Positions 1 through 4,808 of a stretch of DNA of 13,103 bases are shown one piece after another. A program made the translations under genes and the position numbers. The stretch's first letter is position 1. Each line of letters begins with the position of its first letter. The DNA comes from Clostridiales bacterium (GTDB taxonomy: Bacteria; Bacillota; Clostridia; Oscillospirales; Oscillospiraceae). The notes beneath the pieces are model-generated. The model did not search any database. It was not told the DNA's origin and worked only from the letters and a program-made list of their open reading frames with translations. The stretch is from NCBI GenBank assembly GCA_020861055.1, contig JAJBTD010000128.1:1-13103 (forward strand), in the 5' to 3' direction.

Positions 1-2
1 AC

Positions 3-29
3 GTCTGGCACAACTGGGTGCAGGTGTGA
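3..29 (+). CDS. possible 3' end of an upstream gene (partial)
   Basis: The reading frame starting at base 3 encodes eight residues (VWHNWVQV) and stops at TGA 27-29. The composition is GC-rich like the real genes here and turns AT-rich soon afterwards, and hairpins follow downstream, which fits a gene ending here. Eight residues are too few to name a family. The window edge makes this a guess from context. Confidence 0.25.
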   Translation, partial: VWHNWVQV

Positions 30-83
30 GCGCTCCCCCCGTAACGGCATATCGCCTCGGGGTATCCGAACAGGTTCCGGGCG

Positions 84-130
84 GCGTTTTGTTTTCGGCC
101 AGTCGTTCAAAAAAGCCGAAAATGAAACGT
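84..130 (+). terminator. 16-bp stem-loop, candidate terminator of the upstream gene
   Basis: Bases 84-99 pair with 115-130 without a mismatch: 13 Watson-Crick and 3 G-U pairs around a 15-nt loop. The core is TTTTCGGC / GCCGAAAA. A U-rich stretch follows at 132-146. A second, mutually exclusive hairpin is possible just upstream: CGCC-t-CGG at 53-60 pairs with CCGGGCG at 77-83, followed by GCGTTTTGTTTT. Either could terminate a transcript coming from the left. The U-rich flanks are not a clean run, so terminator function is inferred and only the inverted repeat is directly seen. Confidence 0.45.
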
Positions 131-208
131 ATGTTCTTGTTGTCTTCCTATAGTGGCACGTTTGTTCGATATATCTCGTTTCGTTTGGAGGTTTCTGAAT
201 CTTTCCTG

Positions 209-288
209 AAATTTTCTCACTTTTGACTAAATTTTCACGTTTTGTTGTAAATTTTACAAATTCGTAACTAATTCTACCCGTTTCCTCC
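209..288. repeat. array of 20-bp-spaced AAATTTT units
   Basis: AAATTTT occurs at 209-215, 229-235 and 249-255, that is, at exactly 20-bp steps. A degenerate fourth unit (TAATTCT) lies at 269-275. A further AAATTTT lies at 332-338, inside GAAATTTTC, which also occurs at 208-216. Bases between the blocks are only loosely alike (T-rich). Short A/T tracts phased by about two helical turns are known to bend DNA, so this may be a curved element or a set of protein sites upstream of the murA promoter. The function is inferred. Confidence 0.45.
245..259. promoter_or_regulatory. 15-bp palindrome, operator-like
   Basis: TTGTAAATTTTACAA is a perfect inverted repeat of 7 bp arms around one central T. 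It overlaps the third 20-bp unit. TTGACT at 223-228 lies upstream, with no good -10 at normal spacing. The palindrome may be a binding site for a dimeric regulator. No regulator gene is in the window, and A/T-rich palindromes can arise by chance in such DNA. Confidence 0.35.
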
Positions 289-350
289 GAAATCATTCTG
301 ATTTTTTCCCGCCCATTTTGGTAGGCTTCCGAAATTTTCCGAATTTGACT

Positions 351-379
351 TTGATTTTATTGTAAACCGGTGTTATACT
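351..379 (+). promoter_or_regulatory. sigma-A promoter of murA
   Basis: TTGATT at 351-356 and TATACT at 374-379 are separated by 17 bp. TG at 371-372 sits one base before the -10, making an extended -10. Transcription would start near 386 and give a leader of about 130 nt before the murA start codon. TTGACT at 345-350 is a better -35 hexamer but would leave a 23-bp spacer. A tandem 10-bp repeat, TTCCGAAATT / TTCCGAATTT, lies directly upstream at 327-346. Confidence 0.65.
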
Positions 380-420
380 ATACCCGCTCTAAAAAATCGC
401 ACAAACTCCCTTTCCGGTGA

Positions 421-466
421 CGGGACTCCTGCCATTATCTGGCAGTTGACGGCTCTCCCGGTTTTA
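421..466 (+). promoter_or_regulatory. structured murA leader, possible attenuator
   Basis: CTGCCA (429-434) pairs with TGGCAG (440-445) around a 5-nt loop. An outer pairing joins CGGGA (421-425) with TCCCG (456-460) and is followed by GTTTTAT. GGGA (422-425) could instead pair with TCCC at 407-410, so two alternative folds exist. The direct repeat TGACGG flanks the hairpin at 418-423 and 447-452. The shape resembles a terminator with an alternative fold, but the outer stem is short and no known riboswitch class is recognisable. Confidence 0.35.
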
Positions 467-502
467 TGATTATGTCCCCCTGGGGGATTTCCATTCTAAG
501 CA

Positions 503-509
503 AAGAAGG
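503..509 (+). promoter_or_regulatory. ribosome binding site fixing the TTG start of murA
   Basis: AAGAAGG ends 8 nt before TTG 518. The alternative GTG at 509 overlaps this site and so cannot use it. This places the murA start at 518, giving an N-terminus MQKYVING that matches the usual family start. Confidence 0.75.
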
Positions 510-517
510 TGCCACCT

Positions 518-1816
518 TTGCAAAAATATGTGATCAACGGCAATAAGCCTCTCTATGGTTCTGTTGAAATCAGCGGCGCAAAAAATGCCGCTGTGGCGAT
601 TATTCCCGCCGCTCTCCTGGTGGAGGGCGTGTGTCAGATCGACAATATTCCCCAGATCAGCGACGTCACCCTCATTCTCCGCATTCTGAAGGAGCTGGGC
701 GCAGACGTCCGGCTGGTCAACAAGCATATGGTCCAAATCGACTGCCGCCATATCACCAGCAGCACCGTGCCGGATGAGCTGTCCCGCCAGATGCGGGCCT
801 CCTACTATCTCATCGGGGCGCTGCTGGGCCGTTTTGGTCAGGCAGTCGTCTCCATGCCCGGAGGCTGCGACCTGGGCACCCGCCCCATCGACTTCCACAT
901 CCGCAGCTTCCAGGCGTTGGGGGCAAAGGTGGACGTCATCGGCGGCTATGTCCACGCCACCGCTCCGGAGCAGGGGCTTCACGGTGCCACCATCTATATG
1001 GATCAGGCCTCGGTGGGCGCCACCATGAACACCATGCTGGCCGCCGCCCGGTCAGAGGGCCTCACCGTCATTGAAAACGCCGCCAAGGAGCCGCATATCG
1101 TCGACCTGGCCAACTTCCTCAACTCTATGGGAGCAGACATCATGGGTGCGGGGACAGATGTGATCCGCATCCGTGGCGTGCGCCATCTCCACGGCGGGTA
1201 CTACTCCATCATTCCTGACCAGATCGAGGCGGGCACCTATATGGCCGCCGTCACCGCCACCGGGGGAGACGTGATCATTCAAAACGTCATTCCCAAGCAC
1301 CTGGACTGCATCACCGCCAAGCTGGTGGAGATGGGCGCTCAGGTGGAGGAGCTGGAGGACGCCGTCCGCATCTCCCGCACCGGTGGACTGAGACGGGTCA
1401 ACATCAAGACCATGCCCTACCCCGGATTCCCCACGGATATGCAGCCTCAGATCTCCGCCTGTCTCTGCATTGCGGAGGGGACCAGCATCATTAACGAGGG
1501 TATCTGGGAAAACCGGTACCGCTATGTCACCGAGTTCCGCCGGATGGGCGCCCATATCCAGGTAGACGGCAAGGTAGCCGTCATCGAGGGGGTCCCCCAG
1601 CTCACCGGAGCCCATCTCCAGGCCTGCGATCTCCGGGCCGGCGCCGCCATGATCGTGGCGGGTCTGGCCGCCGTGGGCACCACTGAGATCAGCCGCATCC
1701 ACTATATCGAGCGAGGCTATGAAAACATCGTGGAAAAACTCCAGGGCCTGGGGGCGGACATCCGTCTGGTGGACTACCCCGACGAGAGCGCCCGTCTGGA
1801 AAACCGGGTGGGTTGA
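518..1816 (+). CDS. murA: UDP-N-acetylglucosamine 1-carboxyvinyltransferase
   Basis: MurA transfers enolpyruvate from phosphoenolpyruvate to UDP-GlcNAc, the first committed cytoplasmic step of peptidoglycan synthesis and the target of fosfomycin. The 432-residue product has normal family length (about 420-435). Visible family features are SGAKNA with Lys22 and Asn23 at the same numbers as in E. coli MurA, RASYYLIGALLGRFG at 93-107, the catalytic Cys117 in PGGCDLG, and YPGFPTDMQPQ with the active-site Asp at 307. DLRAGAAM with Arg373 and the C-terminal RGYENIVEKLQGLGADI are also present. The catalytic cysteine predicts fosfomycin sensitivity of this enzyme. The start is TTG, chosen from the ribosome site at 503-509. 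Many Firmicutes have two murA paralogues, and the window cannot say which one this is. It leads a cluster with walJ and rlmH, downstream of a long AT-rich control region. Confidence 0.96.
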   Translation: MQKYVINGNKPLYGSVEISGAKNAAVAIIPAALLVEGVCQIDNIPQISDVTLILRILKELGADVRLVNKHMVQIDCRHITSSTVPDELSRQMRASYYLIGALLGRFGQAVVSMPGGCDLGTRPIDFHIRSFQALGAKVDVIGGYVHATAPEQGLHGATIYMDQASVGATMNTMLAAARSEGLTVIENAAKEPHIVDLANFLNSMGADIMGAGTDVIRIRGVRHLHGGYYSIIPDQIEAGTYMAAVTATGGDVIIQNVIPKHLDCITAKLVEMGAQVEELEDAVRISRTGGLRRVNIKTMPYPGFPTDMQPQISACLCIAEGTSIINEGIWENRYRYVTEFRRMGAHIQVDGKVAVIEGVPQLTGAHLQACDLRAGAAMIVAGLAAVGTTEISRIHYIERGYENIVEKLQGLGADIRLVDYPDESARLENRVG

Positions 1817-1855
1817 GCGAAGCTCTGACCTGTGCAATTATGTCAATCAATAAAC

Positions 1856-1904
1856 ACCGCAGTGGCAGCTGAGACTCCAGCCGCTCCTGCGGCGTTGTTG
1901 CGGT
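1856..1904 (+). other. structured spacer between murA and walJ
   Basis: ACCGCA (1856-1861) pairs with TGCGGT (1899-1904). Inside it, GCCGC (1880-1884) and GCGGC (1889-1893) form a 5-bp hairpin with a TCCT loop, followed by GTTGTTG. The 117-nt spacer is longer than the others in this cluster. It may be a weak partial terminator or a processing site. No promoter with good hexamers is seen in the spacer. Confidence 0.35.
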
Positions 1905-1917
1905 ATCACACAGAGAG

Positions 1918-1924
1918 AAAGGGG
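1918..1924 (+). promoter_or_regulatory. ribosome binding site fixing the TTG start of walJ
   Basis: AAAGGGG lies 9 nt before TTG 1934. The frame is open further upstream to a GTG at 1832, but that extension has no ribosome site. Its 34 residues also do not resemble the family, whose N-terminus begins directly at the LYTLASGSSGNS strand. Confidence 0.7.
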
Positions 1925-1933
1925 CAGCGCAGC

Positions 1934-2713
1934 TTGCAGCTTTACACATTAGCCAGCGGTTCTTCCGGAAACAGCGCGCTCTGCATCCAGGGAGATACCT
2001 CCCTCCTAGTGGACGCAGGCATCTCCTGCCGGAAAATCACCACCCGTCTGGCCCAGACCGGCCGGACTCCGGCGGATTTGAGCGGCATCCTGATCACTCA
2101 CACCCACTCTGACCACATCTCCGGTCTGAACGTCTTGCTGAAAAATCGTCGCATCCCGGTCTATGCATCCCAGGCGGCGGGTCAGGAGCTGCTCCGCCGT
2201 GTCCCCAATCTCCCACGGGAGACGCTGTACATACTGGAACCGGGAGAGGAAGCTGTCATCGGTGAGCTGACCGTCCGGCCCTTCGCCACCCCTCACGATT
2301 CCCCCGGCAGCATGGGCTACCGTCTCTCCGGCGGCGGACGCCGGGCGGCGGTGGTCACCGACCTGGGCTGGCTGGCCCCGGAGGTGCTGGAGGCATTGGA
2401 CGGAATAAATCTGGCCCTGGTAGAGACTAATCACGATGTGGAATGGCTCCGCTCCGGTCCGTATCCCCCTGCCCTCCAGGCCCGTATCCTGGGGGACTAC
2501 GGCCACCTCTCCAACGAGATGGGAGGCGCGCTGGCCGTCCGGCTGGCACGCTCCGGAGCGGGTACGCTGATCCTGGGCCACCTGAGCAAAGAGAACAACA
2601 CCCCGGAAAAGGCCCGCTCGGTGGTATCCGCCATGCTGGAGCGGGCGGGCTGTCTGGATACCCGGCTGTACGTCGCCCCCAGGGACGCGCTGGACGGGCC
2701 GTTTGAGGCATAG
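1934..2713 (+). CDS. walJ: metallo-beta-lactamase-fold hydrolase, WalJ/YycJ family
   Basis: This is a cytoplasmic metal-dependent hydrolase of the metallo-beta-lactamase fold. In Bacillus and its relatives the gene (yycJ/walJ) belongs to the WalRK cell-wall two-component locus, and a nuclease or DNA-repair role has been proposed. The 259-residue product starts MQLYTLASGSSGNS, the family signature. The metal ligands are visible: H56, H58, D60 and H61 in THTHSDH, H121 in ATPHDSPGS, D143 in VVTDLGWL and H216 in LGHLSKENN. ETNHD and GHLSNE (164-195) are further family motifs. Length matches B. subtilis YycJ (about 264). The start is TTG. The gene lies between murA and rlmH, and only 23 nt separate it from rlmH, so those two are probably cotranscribed. 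The walR and walK genes are not in the window. The exact substrate is unknown. Confidence 0.9.
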   Translation: MQLYTLASGSSGNSALCIQGDTSLLVDAGISCRKITTRLAQTGRTPADLSGILITHTHSDHISGLNVLLKNRRIPVYASQAAGQELLRRVPNLPRETLYILEPGEEAVIGELTVRPFATPHDSPGSMGYRLSGGGRRAAVVTDLGWLAPEVLEALDGINLALVETNHDVEWLRSGPYPPALQARILGDYGHLSNEMGGALAVRLARSGAGTLILGHLSKENNTPEKARSVVSAMLERAGCLDTRLYVAPRDALDGPFEA

Positions 2714-2736
2714 GAACCGTTGAGAGGAGCCCTGTC

Positions 2737-3219
2737 ATGATCTCTGTCACCCTGATTTGCGTGGGCAAGCTGAAGGAGTCCTTCTATCTGGCGGCAGTGG
2801 AGGAGTACCGCAAGCGGCTTGGGAGCCTGTGCCGTCTCAGCCTGGTGGAGCTGCCGGAGAGCCGTCTCCCCGACCGGCCCACCCAGGGACAGATCGACCA
2901 GGCGTTGGCCCAGGAGGCGAAGCAGATTTTGGAGCGTGTTCCCAAAGGGGCGGCGCTCGTCCCTCTGTGCGTGGAGGGAAAGCAGCTCTCCAGTCCGGAG
3001 CTGGCCCACTCTCTGGAACGTTGGGCAGTCCAGGGGGGCAGCAGCCTGGTCTTCGTCATCGGCGGCTCCTTTGGGCTACACCCGTCAGTCAAGGAGCGGG
3101 GCGTGTTCCGGCTCTCCATGTCGGAGATGACCTTTCCCCACCACCTGGCACGGGTAATGCTGCTGGAGCAGATCTACCGGGCCTTCCAGATCAATGCCGG
3201 GACCCGGTATCACAAGTAA
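2737..3219 (+). CDS. rlmH: 23S rRNA (pseudouridine-1915-N3)-methyltransferase RlmH
   Basis: RlmH is a small SPOUT-class methyltransferase that uses S-adenosylmethionine to methylate pseudouridine 1915 in helix 69 of 23S rRNA, acting on the assembled 70S ribosome. The 160-residue product has the family's usual length (about 159). It shows the start MISVTLICVGKLKE, the SAM-binding knot loop VIGGSFGLHP at 107-116 and the segment LSMSEMTFPHHLARVMLLEQ at 126-145. The conserved C-terminus GTRYHK (155-160) carries the RNA-contacting Tyr-His. AGAGGAG at 2723-2729 is a strong ribosome site 7 nt before the ATG. The next genes after yycJ/walJ in Bacillus are also an htrA homologue and then rlmH, so the neighbourhood is conserved here without htrA. 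Confidence 0.95.
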   Translation: MISVTLICVGKLKESFYLAAVEEYRKRLGSLCRLSLVELPESRLPDRPTQGQIDQALAQEAKQILERVPKGAALVPLCVEGKQLSSPELAHSLERWAVQGGSSLVFVIGGSFGLHPSVKERGVFRLSMSEMTFPHHLARVMLLEQIYRAFQINAGTRYHK

Positions 3220-3226
3220 CCAGCCA

Positions 3227-3251
3227 GGCGGGGAGAGACACACTCCCCGCC
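3227..3251 (+). other. perfect 9-bp GC-rich hairpin between rlmH and the MATE gene
   Basis: GGCGGGGAG (3227-3235) pairs with CTCCCCGCC (3243-3251) around a 7-nt loop (AGACACA). The next bases are AAAATATTA, so the U tract of a normal intrinsic terminator is absent on this strand. The hairpin starts 7 nt after the rlmH stop codon. It may protect the 3' end of the murA-walJ-rlmH mRNA, cause pausing, or act as an L-shaped terminator. No promoter for the downstream gene was recognised. Confidence 0.6.
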
Positions 3252-3281
3252 AAAATATTAGGAACAGAAGGTATTTCAGAG

Positions 3282-4643
3282 ATGAAACAGAACAAAATGG
3301 CCGTCATGCCCATGGGACAGCTGCTCTTTACCATGGCAGTCCCCCTGATGCTCTCCCTGCTGGTGCAGTCCCTGTACAACATCGTGGACAGCATCTTCGT
3401 TGCCCGGCTCAGTGAGGACGCTCTCACCGCCACCTCCCTGGTCTATGCCGTACAGTTTTTGATGATCGCCGTGGCGGTAGGCACCAGCGTAGGTCTGAAC
3501 GCCCTGCTCTCCCAGCGGGTGGGCGCGGGCAAGACAGAGGAGGCCTGCCACGCCGCCACCACCGGTCTGGTGCTGACACTGGCCACGGCGGCGGTATTCT
3601 CCCTGGTGGGTTTGTTCTTCTCCCGGCCCATTGCCGCCCTCATGACCGACGATGAATCGCTCCAGGAGCTGTGCATCCAGTACATGGAGATCTGCGTGGT
3701 GTTCTGCTACGGTACCTTCCTCCAGACCTATGGGCAGCGTCTGCTCCAGTCGGTGGGAGATACGCTGCTGAGTATGTTCTCTCTCATCATCGGGGCAGTG
3801 GTCAACATCTTCCTCGACCCCATTATGATCTTTGGTCTCCTGGGCTGTCCCGCCATGGGCATCCGGGGGGCCGCCATCGCCACCGTGATCGGTCAGTGCC
3901 TGGGAGCTGTGGCCGCTCTGGCGTTCAACCGGTGGGGAAACCCCACCGTCCACGTCAGGTTCCGGGGCTTCCGCTGGAGCTGGCAGGATGTGGCCTCCAT
4001 CTACCGGGTGGGGATGCCCACCATCGTCATGCAGGCCATCGGCAGCGTTATGACCTTTGCGGTAAACGCCGTACTCATCGGCGTTTCCTCTACAACGGTG
4101 GCCTTCTTCGGCGTGTACTACAAGCTGCAAAACTTCCTGATGATGCCTATGAACGGCCTGGGACAGGCGGCCATCCCCGTGGTGGGCTACAACTACGGGG
4201 CGGGGAACGGCGACCGCATCCGTCAGGCCTGGAAGATCGTTATCCCCACCGGAGTAATCTTCGCCCTGATCGGCACCGCCATTTTTCTGATTTTCCCGAA
4301 GCAGCTGCTCCTGCTCTTCTCCGCCAGCGATGAGATGCTGGCCATGGGCGTTCCCGCCCTGCGCATTATCTCCCTCACCTTCGTCTGCGCCACCTTGACC
4401 ATTATCTGCGGCTACTTCGCCTCCGGCCTGGGCAACGGAGTCATCAATATGCTGGGCGGTGCCCTGCGGCAGCTGGTTCTTCTGGTGCCCCTGGTCTGGC
4501 TGCTGACCAACTATCTGGGCATCAGCTACACCTGGTATGCCATGTGGTTCTCAGAGGTCGCCGCGGTGATCTACAGCGTCACCGCCACCCGCCGGGAGCT
4601 GCGGAACAAGGTGGACCCGCTGACGACTCCTTCCGCCGATTAA
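3282..4643 (+). CDS. MATE family multidrug/metabolite efflux transporter
   Basis: This is an integral membrane protein of the MATE family (MatE fold, NorM/DinF/MepA relatives). Such proteins export organic cations, drugs or metabolites using a Na+ or H+ gradient. The 453-residue product has family length and about 12 hydrophobic segments in two similar halves, with no separate signal peptide. Family features include the first helix with PLMLSLLVQSLYNIVDSIFV (about 20-39), an AVAVGTSVGLNALLSQRVGAG segment split across helix 2, and LDPIMIFGLLG followed by GAAIATVIGQ. In the second half, MPMNGLGQAAIPVVGYNYGA mirrors the first. The start is ATG 3282, with AGAAGG at 3266-3271, 10 nt upstream. The frame is open upstream through rlmH, but that part overlaps a real gene in another frame. 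The substrate cannot be told from sequence. Confidence 0.93.
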   Translation: MKQNKMAVMPMGQLLFTMAVPLMLSLLVQSLYNIVDSIFVARLSEDALTATSLVYAVQFLMIAVAVGTSVGLNALLSQRVGAGKTEEACHAATTGLVLTLATAAVFSLVGLFFSRPIAALMTDDESLQELCIQYMEICVVFCYGTFLQTYGQRLLQSVGDTLLSMFSLIIGAVVNIFLDPIMIFGLLGCPAMGIRGAAIATVIGQCLGAVAALAFNRWGNPTVHVRFRGFRWSWQDVASIYRVGMPTIVMQAIGSVMTFAVNAVLIGVSSTTVAFFGVYYKLQNFLMMPMNGLGQAAIPVVGYNYGAGNGDRIRQAWKIVIPTGVIFALIGTAIFLIFPKQLLLLFSASDEMLAMGVPALRIISLTFVCATLTIICGYFASGLGNGVINMLGGALRQLVLLVPLVWLLTNYLGISYTWYAMWFSEVAAVIYSVTATRRELRNKVDPLTTPSAD

Positions 4644-4718
4644 GGCGTCCGTGCAGGCCGACGGCGCTCCCAGCTGCAAAGAGCAAAACAAAGACACCGG
4701 AAAAAGCAAAATCAGCAG

Positions 4719-4747
4719 TTGACCCCCAGACGTCAATTGGCTATAAT
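4719..4747 (+). promoter_or_regulatory. strong sigma-A promoter of the GH2 operon with overlapping inverted repeat
   Basis: TTGACC (4719-4724) and a perfect TATAAT (4742-4747) are 17 bp apart, so transcription should begin near 4754. TTGAC (4719-4723) and GTCAA (4732-4736) form an inverted repeat with an 8-bp centre covering the -35 and the spacer. This is where a repressor would block polymerase. A-rich DNA with two AGCAAAA copies (4682-4688 and 4705-4711) lies upstream and could help polymerase binding. The promoter is strongly supported. The operator is inferred. Confidence 0.8.
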
Positions 4748-4808
4748 GTCCTGCAACAAGACAAGCTGCGCAGACGGCGCGACACCTCAGTAATGGAGGA
4801 AGCATCTG

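Noticed and set aside
26..226. 66-codon open frame from a GTG at the window start
   Set aside because: It has no ribosome site, runs through both hairpins, and its second half is a translation of AT-rich non-coding DNA. An inner ATG at 122 (34 codons) also lacks a ribosome site.
359..375. cre-like or biotin-repressor-like site (TTGTAAACC...) at the murA promoter
   Set aside because: Only half of a BirA-type site is present, and the catabolite-repression consensus mismatches at several fixed positions.
475..487. TCCCCC-T-GGGGGA palindrome as an RNA hairpin
   Set aside because: A one-base loop cannot fold as a perfect stem. Opening it to a normal loop leaves only about four pairs. It is kept only as a note in the leader.
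2757..3281. Upstream extension of the MATE reading frame through rlmH
   Set aside because: It overlaps rlmH in another frame, and the translation is Gly/Pro/Arg-rich without family likeness. The MATE protein begins properly at ATG 3282 behind AGAAGG.
4644..4718. Terminator after the MATE gene
   Set aside because: Only a four-pair CGTC/GACG stem is possible, and no U run follows, so termination before the GH2 promoter is not supported.
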